From: Akkermansiaceae bacterium
GTDB taxonomy: Bacteria; Verrucomicrobiota; Verrucomicrobiia; Verrucomicrobiales; Akkermansiaceae
Length of the DNA stretch: 36,160 bases
Direction of reading: 5' to 3'
Assembly (NCBI GenBank): GCA_022424905.1
Contig: JAKMGP010000004.1
Coordinates: forward strand, 1-36,160
Shown: one piece after another, positions 17,517 through 28,242 of the stretch
How the letters are laid out: each line of letters starts with the position of its first letter
Numbering within the stretch: position 1 is the first letter of the stretch
The notes under the pieces: model-generated
Seen by the model: only the letters and a program-made list of their open reading frames with translations
Told to the model about the DNA's origin: nothing
Databases searched by the model: none
Translations under genes and position numbers: made by a program

Positions 17517-17942
17517 ATGGCCAAGGAAGTAAAACAAGTCCTCAAACTCCAGATTCAGGCTGGACAAGCCAATCCTTCTCCTCCCGTCGGGCCTGCGCTT
17601 GGTCAGGCTGGGGTGAACATTATGGGATTCTGTAAGGAATTTAATGCTCGCACCCAAGCATCTGCCGGTGATCTTCTTCCAACAGTTATCACAGTTTACA
17701 AGGACGCGAGCTTCGATTTTGTCACCAAACAGCCTCCCGCCGCCGTTCTCCTCAAGAAGGCTGCTGGTATCGCATCTGGTTCCGGAGAGCCCAATAAGGT
17801 TAAGGTTGGGAAAATCAGTAAGGCTAAGCTTCTCGAGGTAGTTGAGCGTAAAATGCCTGATCTCAACACCAGTGATCCTGAGCAAGCTGCAAAAATTCTT
17901 GCCGGCACTGCCATGCAGATGGGGCTCGAGGTTGAGTGGTAA
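17517..17942 (+). CDS. rplK: 50S ribosomal protein L11
   Basis: A 141-residue protein with the conserved N-terminal proline-rich helix region [30 protein letters not shown] and the C-terminal rRNA-binding domain ([38 protein letters not shown]). L11 forms the GTPase-associated centre with L10 and L7/L12. The ATG follows AATTCTAAAATC, with no Shine-Dalgarno sequence. It lies 108 bases after nusG and 59 before rplA. Confidence 0.97.
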   Translation: MAKEVKQVLKLQIQAGQANPSPPVGPALGQAGVNIMGFCKEFNARTQASAGDLLPTVITVYKDASFDFVTKQPPAAVLLKKAAGIASGSGEPNKVKVGKISKAKLLEVVERKMPDLNTSDPEQAAKILAGTAMQMGLEVEW

Positions 17943-18001
17943 AATTTCAAATCGCAGGAGGGTTTCTCCTTGAGGGATCCGACCGCACTGCAACTAATAG
18001 A

Positions 18002-18700
18002 ATGAGTAATAAACGAAGCAAAAGATACGAGAAGGCTGCAGCACTTGTCGAAGAGGGGAAAACTTATTCCTTGAACGACGCCGTGGCTCTTCTGAAAAAG
18101 TTCCCGGCCCCTAAATTTGACGCCACTGTCACTTTCTCGGCCCATCTCGGGGTAGACCCACGTAAAAGTGACCAGATGGTTCGTGGCTCGGTCGCTCTCC
18201 CCCATGGAACTGGCAAAAAGGTTAAGGTGATCGTCTTTGCGTCTGGTGATGCTGCTAAGGCTGCCACTGATGCCGGAGCCGACGAGGTTGGTTTCGAGGA
18301 CCTTATCAAAAAGGTTCAGGGAGGATACACCGACTTCGATGCCGCTATCGCAACTCCTGACGCTATGACGGAAGTTCGGAAAATTGCTCGTGTTCTTGGA
18401 CCTCGCGGTCTCATGCCGAACCCTAAGACCGGGACTGTGACTGATGATACTGCAACTGCCGTGAACGCGGTTAAGGCCGGTCGGATTGATTACAAGATCG
18501 ATAAGAGTGCGAACATCGCCGCTGCTTGTGGGAAGCTCTCCTTCTCGGAAGAACAACTTCAAGAGAACCTTGGTTCGCTCGTCGATAGTATTGTAAAGGC
18601 AAAGCCTGCCTCCGCTAAAGGAAACTACATCCAGAGCTTCACTCTCGCTGCTTCGATGCTTCCCGGGATTTCGCTCGATATCTCTTCTTACACCGCCTAA
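18002..18700 (+). CDS. rplA: 50S ribosomal protein L1
   Basis: A 232-residue protein. Conserved segments include KFDATVTFSAHLGVDPRKSDQMVRG, LGPRGLMPNPKTGTV (the L1 signature) and IDYKIDKSANI. The start at 18002 (MSNKRSKRYEKAA) matches the family's usual N-terminus. An upstream in-frame extension would overlap rplK and has no L1 character. L1 builds the mobile stalk at the E site and often represses its own operon by binding the mRNA; I did not identify that target with certainty. Confidence 0.96.
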   Translation: MSNKRSKRYEKAAALVEEGKTYSLNDAVALLKKFPAPKFDATVTFSAHLGVDPRKSDQMVRGSVALPHGTGKKVKVIVFASGDAAKAATDAGADEVGFEDLIKKVQGGYTDFDAAIATPDAMTEVRKIARVLGPRGLMPNPKTGTVTDDTATAVNAVKAGRIDYKIDKSANIAAACGKLSFSEEQLQENLGSLVDSIVKAKPASAKGNYIQSFTLAASMLPGISLDISSYTA

Positions 18701-18715
18701 CTCGAAACGCAGACC

Positions 18716-19225
18716 ATGAACCCAGATAAAAAATTCATTCTCGACGAAATCAAGGGACGTGTCGATGAGTCCGACTTCGTTCTCGTTGTGGACTACGCCG
18801 GGACAACCGTTCCTTCCTTCAATGAGCTTCGTGGACGTCTCCTTGAGCAGGGTGCCGAGTGCCACGTTGCAAAGAACTCTTTCATGAAACGTGTCCTCGC
18901 TGATTCTGGTCTTCCCGACCTCAGCGAAGAGCTTTCCGGTCAGACTGCTTTTGTGACCGGAGCCTCTGATGTTTGCGCTGTCGCCAAAGTGGTAGCCAAT
19001 TTTCAAAAGGAATTCGAAACGCCGGTTGTCAAAGCTGGTATTCTCGACGGGGACGTTTTAAGTGCCGACCAAGTCAAGGGCTTGGCAGCTCTTCCTCCAC
19101 GCGAAGTGCTCCTCTCTCAGCTTCTCTCTACTATCAATGCTCCGGCCTCCAAGCTGGTGCGCACGCTCAACGAGCCAGGCGGAAGTCTCGCCCGTGTCAT
19201 CAAAGCAAAATTCAACGAAGGATAA
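18716..19225 (+). CDS. rplJ: 50S ribosomal protein L10
   Basis: A 169-residue protein starting 15 bases after rplA. The N-terminal rRNA-binding domain is recognisable (DFVLVVDYAGTTVPSFNELRGRL, CHVAKNSFMKRVL), as is the C-terminal helix that holds L7/L12 dimers (LVRTLNEPGGSLARVIKAKF). L10 anchors the L7/L12 stalk. No Shine-Dalgarno sequence is seen before the ATG (CGAAACGCAGACC). Confidence 0.96.
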   Translation: MNPDKKFILDEIKGRVDESDFVLVVDYAGTTVPSFNELRGRLLEQGAECHVAKNSFMKRVLADSGLPDLSEELSGQTAFVTGASDVCAVAKVVANFQKEFETPVVKAGILDGDVLSADQVKGLAALPPREVLLSQLLSTINAPASKLVRTLNEPGGSLARVIKAKFNEG

Positions 19226-19243
19226 TAAACAATTTGAACGGAT

Positions 19244-19320
19244 GGCCCGACTTGTTTCGCTTCGTGAAACTGGAAGGGCTTGGAAAACAAAACTGGTTCC
19301 TCGTCGGGACAACGGCAGTT
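19244..19320 (+). other. Structured spacer between rplJ and rplL
   Basis: Two adjacent hairpins are visible. In 19244-19280, GCCC/GGGC closes an internal loop, then GTTTCGC/GTGAAAC forms a 7-base-pair apical stem (19254-19270). In 19291-19320, AACTG/CAGTT encloses GTTCC/GGGAC with a 5-base bulge. Such structure in the 149-base rplL leader could tune the extra L7/L12 synthesis needed relative to L10, which is an inference. Confidence 0.4.
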
Positions 19321-19374
19321 GCCCTGAAATGATCGGAAAGCCCCGGTCGCGACGACACCGACAAAACTAAAACA

Positions 19375-19752
19375 ATGTCAGACATTACAAAAATTGCAGA
19401 AGAGCTCGGCAAGCTTACCGTCCTGGAAGCCGCCGAATTGGTTAAGCACCTTGAAGAGGAGTGGGGCGTTAGCGCCGCCGCGCCAGCAGCAGCAGCAGCA
19501 GCCGGTCCCGCCGCTGCCGCAGAGCCCGCTGAAGAAAAGACCGAATTCGATGTAGTCCTCGCTGAGGCAGGTGGTAACAAGATCGCAGTTATTAAAGCTG
19601 TGCGTGGAGTTGCTTCCGGACTCGGACTCGCCGATGCCAAAAAACTTGTTGAAAGTGCACCCGCACCTGTGCTCGAAGGAGCTAGCAAGGATGATGCAGA
19701 GGCCGCCAAGGCAGCACTTGAGGAAGCCGGCGCCAAAGTCGAGCTCAAGTAA
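19375..19752 (+). CDS. rplL: 50S ribosomal protein L7/L12
   Basis: A 125-residue acidic protein. The N-terminal dimerisation domain (about 1-33, [22 protein letters not shown]) is followed by a flexible Ala/Pro hinge (about 35-55). The C-terminal domain [26 protein letters not shown] ... [13 protein letters not shown] binds translation factors. It is present in several copies per ribosome, hence the interest of its separate structured leader. The ATG follows AACTAAAACA, with no Shine-Dalgarno sequence. Confidence 0.97.
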   Translation: MSDITKIAEELGKLTVLEAAELVKHLEEEWGVSAAAPAAAAAAGPAAAAEPAEEKTEFDVVLAEAGGNKIAVIKAVRGVASGLGLADAKKLVESAPAPVLEGASKDDAEAAKAALEEAGAKVELK

Positions 19753-19756
19753 CAAT

Positions 19757-19811
19757 CTCCGGATTTCCACCCAACTTCGGTCAAATTGGCTGAAGTTGGG
19801 CCCGGCCGGAG
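19757..19811 (+). other. Two-tier hairpin after rplL, possible RNase III site
   Basis: An inner stem of 13 base pairs (19770-19782 with 19788-19800, including two G-T pairs, loop AAATT) lies within a perfect outer 6-base-pair stem, CTCCGG (19757-19762) with CCGGAG (19806-19811). It begins 5 bases after the rplL stop. In E. coli the rplL-rpoB spacer holds an RNase III site, so a similar role is plausible here. Confidence 0.55.
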
Positions 19812-19837
19812 GAAAAGCAAAATCACCCTCGTTTCTA

Positions 19838-19862
19838 CCCAAATTTCAAATTTGGGATTTTT
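19838..19862 (+). terminator. Possible attenuator between rplL and rpoB
   Basis: CCCAAATTT-C-AAATTTGGG is a perfect 9+9 inverted repeat around one base (19838-19856), followed by A and five T. As RNA it would form a 7-base-pair stem with a 5-base loop. The stem is weak, so partial termination is more likely than full. E. coli has an attenuator in the same spacer that lowers rpoBC expression relative to the ribosomal proteins. Confidence 0.42.
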
Positions 19863-19915
19863 CGTCGATAGTGCTTTCCCTCCGTTCGTGCCCACCATCA
19901 CAAGTAGTCATAGAC

Positions 19916-19929
19916 GGAATTGCAATTCC
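19916..19929 (+). repeat. Perfect 14-bp palindrome in the rplL-rpoB spacer
   Basis: GGAATTGCAATTCC reads the same on both strands with no central spacer. That is the form of a binding site for a dimeric protein rather than an RNA hairpin. It lies 82 bases before rpoB. No known operator is recognised. Confidence 0.35.
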
Positions 19930-19960
19930 AGACCCAGAAATCACAACATGTCTCAAACGG

Positions 19961-19991
19961 TTGAGTTGACCGCTTGGCTATGTTGTAAAAT
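19961..19991 (+). promoter_or_regulatory. Weak candidate rpoB-proximal promoter
   Basis: TAAAAT (19986-19991) matches the -10 consensus at five of six positions. TTGAGT (19961-19966) lies 19 bases upstream and TTGACC (19966-19971) 14 bases upstream, and neither spacing is ideal. If used, the transcript leader before the rpoB ATG at 20012 would be very short. Confidence 0.2.
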
Positions 19992-20011
19992 CTCATCCGG
20001 ATCCTAATATT

Positions 20012-23000
20012 ATGTTGAAGCGAGAATACTTTGGAACCATCGAGGAGGTCATCGAGCCACCAAACCTGATTGAGGTGCAGTCTAAATCCTATGAGGATTT
20101 TCTGCAAAAAGACGTGTCGCCTTCCAAGCGCACAGAAACTGGTCTACAGGCCGTGTTTCAAGAAGTCTTTCCCATCAAATCCTATGACGAAACCATCGAG
20201 CTTGGTTTTGTTTCCTACGACATCGAGGACTCTAAGGCGAGTGCTCTTGATGCCCTTCGCACCGGCGAGACTTTCTCGGCGGCGCTCTATGTGACCTTCA
20301 ATCTGAAGGACGATACGGGCACTAAGAAGGAGCGCGTCTACATGGGAGAACTTCCTATGATGACTCGTCGCGGGACCTTCGTAATTAATGGAGCTGAGCG
20401 AGTGATTGTTTCGCAGCTTCATCGCTCTCCTGGTATCTGTTTTGAAAAATCGATCCATTTGAATGGAAAGATTCTTCACAGTTTCCGCATCATTCCTGAT
20501 CGTGGCTCTTGGCTCGAGGTTCAGTTTGACACAAACGACCTAGCCTATGTCTATCTTGATCGCCGCCGCCGTCGCCGTAAGTTCCTTGTGACGACCTTCC
20601 TCCGTGCTCTTGGTTATCCGACTGAGCGCGATTTAGTCTCGAACTTCTATAAGATTCAAAAGCTAAAGATTAGCGAGAAAATGGATGAGGAGTCTTTGGC
20701 TTCACTCATGCCTTTCGAAGATATTATGGATGGAGAAGTGGTCGTCGCTCGTTCTTACGAGCCGCTCTCAATTGGCGTCATCCGCCAGCTTGTTGCTCTT
20801 GGGCAGAAGACCGTCGAGGTTATCGATTCCAGTGAGGACGAAATCCTCGTGAAATCTTTAAAGAAGGATCCTGCTCATGATGAAGAGTCGGCGCTGAAGG
20901 ATATCTACCGCAAGCTGCGGCCTGGCGATCCCCCAACCGCTGCAAATGCTCGCGCGCTTCTTAAGCGTCTCTTCTTTGATCCGAAAAAATACGATCTGAC
21001 TCGCGTTGGACGTTACAAGATCAACCAGAAACTCAAGATCGATATTGATTCCAATGAGCGAATCATGGTCGGAGAAGATTTTCTTGCGGCTACTAAGTAT
21101 CTCCTCGGACTCAAAAAAGGCGAAGGTATCCTCGACGATATCGACCACCTTGGTTCACGTCGAGTCCGTGCTGTTGGCGAACTTCTTGCCAATCAATGTC
21201 GTGTTGGTCTCGCCCGCACCGAACGTTTGGTTAAAGAGCGCATGACTCTCTTTGATGTCAATATCGAGGGGATGACACCACAAAAGCTGATTAACCCGAA
21301 GGCACTCAGCGCGGTTGTTCGCGACTTCTTTGGTCGGTCTCAGCTTTCTCAGTTCATGGATCAAACCAACCCCCTTGCCGAGCTCACTCACAAGCGCCGT
21401 CTCTCGGCTCTTGGACCGGGTGGACTCAATCGTGATCGTGCTGGTTTCGAGGTCCGAGATGTTCACACTTCTCACTACGGTCGGATTTGTCCGATCGAGA
21501 CTCCGGAAGGCCCGAACATTGGACTCATTAACTCGATGTGCACTTACGCACGTATCAATGAATTCGGATTCATCGAGACACCTTATCGAGTGGTGAAAAA
21601 GAGCAAGGTGACCAATACGATTGAATATCTTACTGCTGACCAAGAAGAGGGATATCTCATTGCCCAAGCTAACAACCCTATCGACAAAAAGGGTGGTTTC
21701 CTTAACGAGCGAATTACCGCGCGAGAGCGTGGGGAGTTCATCGAAGTTGATCCAAGTCGGGTTGATTACATGGATGTTTCTCCGAAACAGCTTGTTTCGG
21801 TCGCAGCTGGTCTCATTCCTTTCCTCGAGCATGATGATGCAAACCGCGCGCTTATGGGGTCGAACATGCAACGCCAGGGTGTCCCACTTCTTCGCTCCGA
21901 CTCGCCCTACATTGGCACCGGACTTGAGGAGAAGGCTGCTCGCGACTCACGCTCTGTGATCGTTTCCGAAGCTGATGGCATCGTCGCGGCTTCTTCCGCT
22001 GAGTATATTATTACGACTAAAGATGGAAAGCTTCCCGTTTCGGAAGAGCGTTTTCTTTCCGAGCCGGAGGCTATTAAATCGAATCCCGATAAAGGGACCT
22101 TTGTCTATCCTCTCCGTAAGTTTATGCGTTCGAACTCCGGTTCCTGCATTAACCAGAAGCCGCTTGTTAAGGCGGGCCAGAAGGTGAAGAACGGCGACAT
22201 CATCGCGGATGGTCCTAATACTGAAGGCGGTGAACTTGCGTTAGGAGCAAACGTTCTTGTGGCCTTCATGCCTTGGAATGGATATAACTTTGAGGATGCT
22301 ATCGTGATTTCCGAACGCATGGTCAAGGATGATGTCTACACCTCCATTCACATTAGTGAGTTTGAGTGTGCCGCTCGTGACACCAAGCTAGGACCTGAGG
22401 AAATTACCCGCGACATTCCAAACGTCGGTGAAGAGGCTCTTAAGAATCTCGACCACGATGGAATTATTCGTATTGGAGCTGAGGTGAAGCCTGGCGATAT
22501 TCTTGTCGGTAAGATTACTCCAAAGTCGGAAACCGAACTTGCTCCTGAGGAGCGTCTTCTTCGTGCGATCTTCGGTGAAAAAGCCGCTGACGTGAAAGAC
22601 ACCTCATTGCGTGTTCCTTCCGGGTGCACCGGAATTGTTCAGGATATCCGTATTGCTACCCATGGAATGGCTCGCCGCAAGGAAATTGAAGGGGATCCCG
22701 CTAAGCTCAAGAAGCAGCTCAAAAAGATCAACGACGACTACAAGAAGAAGAAAGATCAGCTCACTGACCAGCTCACTGAGAAGCTTTCTGACATCCTCCT
22801 TGGAGAGAAAATTCCTCTCGACGTGGTGAACGCGCAGTCTGGTGAAATTATCATCCCAGCTAATCGCAAGATCACCAAGACCCTCCTTCGTAAGCTTGCT
22901 TCGGTTTATGATCATATCGAAATCGATCCTTCTCCGATCCGGAACAAAATCCTCGAGATTATTTCCAGTTTCGAAAGTCGATTCGCTGAGCTCGATGGAG

Positions 23001-23881
23001 ACCGGGAACGTCGTCTCGACCAGATCGAGAGTGGTGACGAAATTGATCCGGGTGTTGTTAAGGAAGTTAAGGTTTTCGTCGCTGCTAAGCGTAAGCTGAG
23101 CGTGGGCGACAAGATGGCGGGTCGCCACGGAAACAAAGGGGTGGTTTCAGTCATCGTGCCTGAAGAAGATATGCCTTATCTTTCTGACGGAACGCCTGTT
23201 GATATTTGCCTCAATCCACTTGGAGTGCCGTCACGAATGAATGTCGGTCAGGTTTTAGAAACCCACCTTGGTGTGGCGGCTAAAGCTTTAGGCTTCAAAG
23301 TCGCGACTCCGATTTTCGATGGTATTCCCGAGGAGAAAATCTGGGAATACATGTCTGAGGCGAAAAAGGTCGAAGGCTTCACTTGGATCGGTGATGGTAA
23401 AGATGGTTCTGTTGCGGGTAAGTCTACGCTTTATGACGGACGGACCGGAGAAGCGATCCATCAACCCGTCGTGGTCGGCATCATTTATATGCTTAAGCTT
23501 GGGCACCTTGTCGCCGACAAGATCCACGCTCGTGCCGTTGGTCCTTACTCCCTTGTTACTCAGCAGCCGCTTGGTGGTAAGGCCCAGTATGGTGGTCAAC
23601 GATTCGGAGAGATGGAGGTCTGGGCTCTTGAAGCCTACGGCGCAGCTTATACTCTTCAGGAGCTCCTCACGGTGAAGTCAGACGATGTGCAGGGTCGAAC
23701 CCGCATTTACGAGGCTATTGTGAAAGGAGATAACCAGCTTGAAGCCGGAACTCCCGAGAGTTTCAACGTTCTCATCAAGGAGATGCAGTCACTCGGTCTA
23801 GATGTTCGACCTGGACGATCTGGGTCGGAACCTGGTGCCGCCGCCAGCGAAGACTTTTCCCTCGACGATCTTACCCTCTAA
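20012..23881 (+). CDS. rpoB: DNA-directed RNA polymerase subunit beta
   Basis: A 1289-residue protein, full length. Conserved regions include [27 protein letters not shown], the rifampicin cluster ([30 protein letters not shown]) and [31 protein letters not shown] and the C-terminal [21 protein letters not shown] are also present. The residues equivalent to E. coli D516, H526 and S531 are unchanged, which suggests a rifampicin-sensitive form. The start MLKREYFG is short relative to E. coli but usual for the phylum. It lies 259 bases after rplL and 39 before rpoC. No Shine-Dalgarno sequence precedes the ATG (CCTAATATT). Confidence 0.98.
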   Translation: MLKREYFGTIEEVIEPPNLIEVQSKSYEDFLQKDVSPSKRTETGLQAVFQEVFPIKSYDETIELGFVSYDIEDSKASALDALRTGETFSAALYVTFNLKDDTGTKKERVYMGELPMMTRRGTFVINGAERVIVSQLHRSPGICFEKSIHLNGKILHSFRIIPDRGSWLEVQFDTNDLAYVYLDRRRRRRKFLVTTFLRALGYPTERDLVSNFYKIQKLKISEKMDEESLASLMPFEDIMDGEVVVARSYEPLSIGVIRQLVALGQKTVEVIDSSEDEILVKSLKKDPAHDEESALKDIYRKLRPGDPPTAANARALLKRLFFDPKKYDLTRVGRYKINQKLKIDIDSNERIMVGEDFLAATKYLLGLKKGEGILDDIDHLGSRRVRAVGELLANQCRVGLARTERLVKERMTLFDVNIEGMTPQKLINPKALSAVVRDFFGRSQLSQFMDQTNPLAELTHKRRLSALGPGGLNRDRAGFEVRDVHTSHYGRICPIETPEGPNIGLINSMCTYARINEFGFIETPYRVVKKSKVTNTIEYLTADQEEGYLIAQANNPIDKKGGFLNERITARERGEFIEVDPSRVDYMDVSPKQLVSVAAGLIPFLEHDDANRALMGSNMQRQGVPLLRSDSPYIGTGLEEKAARDSRSVIVSEADGIVAASSAEYIITTKDGKLPVSEERFLSEPEAIKSNPDKGTFVYPLRKFMRSNSGSCINQKPLVKAGQKVKNGDIIADGPNTEGGELALGANVLVAFMPWNGYNFEDAIVISERMVKDDVYTSIHISEFECAARDTKLGPEEITRDIPNVGEEALKNLDHDGIIRIGAEVKPGDILVGKITPKSETELAPEERLLRAIFGEKAADVKDTSLRVPSGCTGIVQDIRIATHGMARRKEIEGDPAKLKKQLKKINDDYKKKKDQLTDQLTEKLSDILLGEKIPLDVVNAQSGEIIIPANRKITKTLLRKLASVYDHIEIDPSPIRNKILEIISSFESRFAELDGDRERRLDQIESGDEIDPGVVKEVKVFVAAKRKLSVGDKMAGRHGNKGVVSVIVPEEDMPYLSDGTPVDICLNPLGVPSRMNVGQVLETHLGVAAKALGFKVATPIFDGIPEEKIWEYMSEAKKVEGFTWIGDGKDGSVAGKSTLYDGRTGEAIHQPVVVGIIYMLKLGHLVADKIHARAVGPYSLVTQQPLGGKAQYGGQRFGEMEVWALEAYGAAYTLQELLTVKSDDVQGRTRIYEAIVKGDNQLEAGTPESFNVLIKEMQSLGLDVRPGRSGSEPGAAASEDFSLDDLTL

Positions 23882-23920
23882 ACCTCAACACAAAACCCTA
23901 ACTACTACCTATAACCTATT

Positions 23921-26900
23921 ATGAGTGTTGAAACTAATCTTCGCGAACTTTACGGAGTCGACCAAAAGCCAGACCCTTTCGATCAGGTCTCCATTACCGT
24001 TGCAAATCCTGAGACGATCCGTGGCTGGTCCCAAGGTGAGGTTCTCAATCCTGAGACCATCAACTACCGGACCTTTAAGCCTGAAAAGGGAGGTCTCTTT
24101 TGTGAACGTATTTTCGGTCCAACTCGCGACTGGGAATGTGCTTGCGGAAAATACAAGCGAATCAAGCACAAGGGAACCGTCTGTGACCGTTGTGGTGTTG
24201 AAGTGACTCTAAGTCGAGTCCGTCGTGAGCGCATGGGACATATTGATCTTGCAGTTCCCGTTTCCCATATCTGGTTCTACAAGTGCATGCCTTCCCGTAT
24301 CGGTCTCGTCCTTGACATGACCGCTCGTGAACTAGAGCGTGTCATTTACTACGAGGATTATCTCGTTACTGAACCTGGGAAAACCGCTCTTGAGCGTGGT
24401 CAGCTCCTTACCGAGACCGAACTTCGCGATGCCGAAGAAGACTACGGTGATGAGGCTTTCCGCGCTGGAATGGGTGCCGAAGCGATTCGTGATCTCTTGG
24501 GTCAGGTGAATCTTGAAGAGCTCATTGTTGAGCTGGAAGAGGCCATGGAAGCCACGCGCTCGAAGCAGAATCGTAAGAAGCTCGCCAAGCGCCTTAAGCT
24601 TGCTCGGGGTTTCCTACAGTCCAACTCGCGTCCCGAGTGGATGATTATGACAGTTCTTCCGGTCATTCCTCCCGACCTCCGACCCCTAGTTCCTCTGGAA
24701 GGTGGCCGCTTTGCGACCTCTGACTTGAATGACCTCTATCGTCGTGTCATTAATCGGAACAACCGTCTCCGCAACCTCATGCAGCTGAAGACTCCCGAGG
24801 TCATCATCCGCAACGAGAAGCGCATGCTCCAAGAAGCGGTTGATGCTCTCTTTGATAACGGTCGTCATGGCCGCGCCGTTACCGGTGCTGGAAACCGGGC
24901 GCTTAAGTCTCTTTCTGATATGCTCAAAGGTAAGGGCGGACGTTTCCGTCAGAACCTCCTCGGCAAACGCGTCGATTACTCTGGGCGTTCCGTGATCGTG
25001 ATCGGGCCTGAGCTCAAACTGAACCAATGTGGTCTTCCTAAGAAGATGGCTTTGACTCTTTTCGAGCCTTTCATCATCCGCCGTCTGAAAGAACTTGGCT
25101 ACTGCCACACTGTTCGTTCGGCTAAGAAAATGATCGACCGAAAAACCACCGAAGTTTGGGATATCCTTGCTGAGGTGACGAAAGGGCACCCGGTTATGCT
25201 GAACCGTGCTCCGACTCTTCACCGTCTTTCGATTCAGGCTTTTGAGCCCGTTCTTATTGAGGGATCTGCGATTCGTTTGCACCCACTTACTTGTGGTGCT
25301 TACAATGCTGACTTCGATGGTGACCAGATGGCGGTTCACGTTCCACTTTCAGTTGAGGCTCAGATGGAGACTCGCCAGCTGATGCTTGCGACTAACAACA
25401 TCTTCTCTCCTGCATCCGGACGTCCTGTAATTACTCCTTCTCAGGATATTATTTTGGGAACTTATTACCTCACTTGGGCAAAGGTTCGGACTCCGAAGGA
25501 AATTGAGAAGCAGGGTCATTTACCACTCTTCGAAAATACGACTGAGGTTGAATTTGCGATCGCCAACCGGAAGTTGGACTATCACCAGTATATTCGCCTA
25601 CGTAACCCCGATCACGGCAAAGATTCTGTTTTTGGTGACAAGGAAAGCTCGATCATTGAAACAACTCCAGGTCGTGTTCGCTTCAACGAGATCTGGCCTG
25701 ATGGCGTTGGGTTTTTCAACAACAACGTAGGCAAGTCTCAGATTGGAGATATCATTTGGCGTTGTTACCAAGTTGCGGGAGGCAAGGCTACGGTGCAAAC
25801 CATGGACCAGCTCAAAGAGCTCGGATTCAAGGAAGCAACTCGTTCCGGTTGCTCAATTGGTATCGTTGACATGGTGATTCCAGAGGAGAAACCAGCTGAG
25901 CTCAAGACCGCATACGCCGATGTTGAGACTGTAAACAAGCAGTATCGTAATGGTGTCATTACGAATGGTGAGCGCTACCAGAAGGTGGTCGATATTTGGA
26001 CCCGTGCGGGTGACAATATCGCCAATGCTCTGTATCGTAAGCTCGAGTTCAACGAGGGTAAAGAAAAGGCAAACCCACTCTTCATGATGGTCGACTCCGG
26101 TGCTCGGGGTAATAAGAACCAGATTAAGCAGCTCTCGGGTATGCGTGGACTGATGGCCAAGCCATCCGGTGAAATCATTGAGCGTCCGATCACCTCAAAC
26201 TTCCGTGAAGGGCTTTCCGTGCTGGAGTATTTCATCTCTACCCACGGTGCGCGTAAAGGTCTTGCCGATACGGCACTCAAGACAGCTGACTCTGGATACA
26301 TGACTCGTAAATTGGTCGACGTTTCCCAGGATGTCATTATTACCGAGCCAGACTGTGGAACCGAGAAGGGGATTACCGTTCATGCGATTTATTCGGGTGA
26401 CGAAGAGGCCGCATCTCTCCAGTCCCGTATTTACGGCCGGACTTCTTGCGAAACTATCAAGGACCCTGTTTCCGGAGACATCATCGTCAAGAAAGGGAGT
26501 CTCATGGACGAGACAACTTCAATTGCTGTTGAGAATGTTGGCCATGAACGCCTTAAGATTCGGAGCCCGCTCACTTGTGAGTCGGAGCGCGGATGCTGTC
26601 AGTCTTGTTATGGTCTTAACCTGGCTACTGGTAAGCTTGGTAAGATTGGTGAAGCTGTCGGTATCATTGCTGCTCAGTCTATTGGTGAGCCGGGAACCCA
26701 GCTCACCATGCGAACCTTCCACTCCGGTGGTGTTGCGCTTGGTGCCACCAAGCAACCTGAAGTCAAAGCTAAGAACAAGGGCGTTGCCTACTATAAGGAT
26801 TTGCGCACCGTGGAAGATGTCGATGGTAACTTCGTAGTCCTCAATAAAAACGGTTCACTTTCCGTACGTGATAAAGATGGCCTTGAACTTGAGTCTTACA

Positions 26901-28096
26901 ATGTTGTCATTGGTTCGGTGATTTCGGTTGCTGATGGCGGAAGCGTGAAGAAGAACCAGTCGATTTTGACCTGGGATCCTCACTCAGTCCCCATTATTGC
27001 TGAGTCTGGCGGTAAGATTGAATTCCGCGACATGATCACGGGAATTACTATTCAGTCTGAGACCGACAAGGCTACCGGCAAGAAAGGTTTGACCGTGACT
27101 GAGCACAAGGAAGATTTGCACCCGCAGATCGTCATCGTTGATCCAAAGAGCAAGGATGTTCTTAGTAGTTATTCAATCCCGGTTGGAGCTCACCTTTCTG
27201 TCAAAGAAGGCGCTAAGATTCAAGGGGGTGTGCAACTCGCTCGAACCCCACGGAAAATTGCTAAGACTGGTGACATTACTGGTGGTCTTCCCCGAGTCGC
27301 GGAACTTTTCGAAGCTCGTCGTCCGAAAGACGCCTGCGTGATTGCGAAGCTTGATGGTGAGATCTCCTTCGGAGGCACCGTTCGCGGTAAGCGTAAGGTT
27401 ATTGTCACTCACACTGAGTCCGGTGAAACCGCCGATCACCTTGTCCCAATGGGCAAGCACATGATTGTTGGTGAAGGTGATATGGTGGTTCGTGGTGATC
27501 AAATTACCGAAGGTCCTGTGGCTCCCGAAGACCTCCTTGAGGCTTGCGGTCCCCAGGCTCTGCAAGAGCACCTCAATAACGAGGTTCAGACGGTTTATCG
27601 CTCTCAGGGTGTTGAGATTAATGACAAGCACATTGAGATCATCATTCGTCAGATGCTTCGCAAAGTGAAGATCTCTGAGCCAGGGGACACAGAGTTCCTC
27701 TGGGGTGACCAGATTGAGAAGACAACCTTCAATGCCGAAAATAAGCGTGTTGCAGCTGAAGGTGGTAAACCTGCCGAAGCTGAACCTGTTCTTCTCGGGA
27801 TTACCAAGGCCTCAATTGAGACCGAATCCTTCATCTCTGCAGCCTCTTTCCAGGATACTACCCGTGTCTTGACCGACGCTGCAACTCTAGGAAAAGTGGA
27901 CACCCTCCGCGGCTTCAAAGAGAACGTGATTCTCGGACATCTTATTCCTGCTGGAACCGGCTTCCCGGTCCACAAGAATTCAGATTTTGAAATGACTGTT
28001 GAAGAGCCAGAGCCAGTTGTCGAAAAGCCTGAGGGTGAAGAAGGCGAAACTCTGCCTGAAGGTGAGGCTCCCAAAGTGGAAGCCGCTGGCGAGTAA
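23921..28096 (+). CDS. rpoC: DNA-directed RNA polymerase subunit beta'
   Basis: A 1391-residue protein, full length. The N-terminal zinc site has C73, C75, C88 and C91. The catalytic magnesium loop NADFDGD is at 462-468 with D464, D466 and D468. The second zinc site uses [11 protein letters not shown] together with an upstream DCGTEKG, and the trigger-loop region is followed by the conserved [19 protein letters not shown]. The last ~35 residues form an acidic, Pro/Glu-rich tail ([17 protein letters not shown]) after the usual end of the fold. This is the last gene of the cluster and is followed by a strong terminator. Confidence 0.98.
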   Translation: MSVETNLRELYGVDQKPDPFDQVSITVANPETIRGWSQGEVLNPETINYRTFKPEKGGLFCERIFGPTRDWECACGKYKRIKHKGTVCDRCGVEVTLSRVRRERMGHIDLAVPVSHIWFYKCMPSRIGLVLDMTARELERVIYYEDYLVTEPGKTALERGQLLTETELRDAEEDYGDEAFRAGMGAEAIRDLLGQVNLEELIVELEEAMEATRSKQNRKKLAKRLKLARGFLQSNSRPEWMIMTVLPVIPPDLRPLVPLEGGRFATSDLNDLYRRVINRNNRLRNLMQLKTPEVIIRNEKRMLQEAVDALFDNGRHGRAVTGAGNRALKSLSDMLKGKGGRFRQNLLGKRVDYSGRSVIVIGPELKLNQCGLPKKMALTLFEPFIIRRLKELGYCHTVRSAKKMIDRKTTEVWDILAEVTKGHPVMLNRAPTLHRLSIQAFEPVLIEGSAIRLHPLTCGAYNADFDGDQMAVHVPLSVEAQMETRQLMLATNNIFSPASGRPVITPSQDIILGTYYLTWAKVRTPKEIEKQGHLPLFENTTEVEFAIANRKLDYHQYIRLRNPDHGKDSVFGDKESSIIETTPGRVRFNEIWPDGVGFFNNNVGKSQIGDIIWRCYQVAGGKATVQTMDQLKELGFKEATRSGCSIGIVDMVIPEEKPAELKTAYADVETVNKQYRNGVITNGERYQKVVDIWTRAGDNIANALYRKLEFNEGKEKANPLFMMVDSGARGNKNQIKQLSGMRGLMAKPSGEIIERPITSNFREGLSVLEYFISTHGARKGLADTALKTADSGYMTRKLVDVSQDVIITEPDCGTEKGITVHAIYSGDEEAASLQSRIYGRTSCETIKDPVSGDIIVKKGSLMDETTSIAVENVGHERLKIRSPLTCESERGCCQSCYGLNLATGKLGKIGEAVGIIAAQSIGEPGTQLTMRTFHSGGVALGATKQPEVKAKNKGVAYYKDLRTVEDVDGNFVVLNKNGSLSVRDKDGLELESYNVVIGSVISVADGGSVKKNQSILTWDPHSVPIIAESGGKIEFRDMITGITIQSETDKATGKKGLTVTEHKEDLHPQIVIVDPKSKDVLSSYSIPVGAHLSVKEGAKIQGGVQLARTPRKIAKTGDITGGLPRVAELFEARRPKDACVIAKLDGEISFGGTVRGKRKVIVTHTESGETADHLVPMGKHMIVGEGDMVVRGDQITEGPVAPEDLLEACGPQALQEHLNNEVQTVYRSQGVEINDKHIEIIIRQMLRKVKISEPGDTEFLWGDQIEKTTFNAENKRVAAEGGKPAEAEPVLLGITKASIETESFISAASFQDTTRVLTDAATLGKVDTLRGFKENVILGHLIPAGTGFPVHKNSDFEMTVEEPEPVVEKPEGEEGETLPEGEAPKVEAAGE

Positions 28097-28120
28097 TCGC
28101 TAGGTAGATTTAAAGAATTC

Positions 28121-28156
28121 AAAGCCCCGATCGGCGAGAGCTGATCGGGGCTTTTT
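28121..28156 (+). terminator. Intrinsic terminator after rpoC
   Basis: AAAGCCCCGATC pairs perfectly with GATCGGGGCTTT, and the inner GGC/GCT extends the stem to a GAGA loop. The stem runs directly into a T-run (28152-28156). It starts 25 bases after the rpoC stop and is the strongest terminator in the window. It ends the tuf-rpoC cluster. Confidence 0.93.
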
Positions 28157-28242
28157 CTGCCGAAATTTATAGCCAGATTTCAAACCATATTCTTTAGAGA
28201 TATGCTTCAAGCGGTCTCCTTGAAACGTTGATACATGGATTT

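Noticed and set aside
17696-19006. Open frame of 436 codons on the minus strand across rplK, rplA and rplJ
   Set aside because: It lies antisense to three certain ribosomal protein genes and has no recognisable domain. It follows from the strong C-ending codon bias of these genes, which removes stops from the opposite strand.
19212-19901. Open frame of 229 codons on the minus strand over rplL and its spacers, Ala/Ser-rich
   Set aside because: Its low-complexity part is the antisense of the Ala-rich hinge of L7/L12, and it runs through the structured spacers. No sign of real coding.
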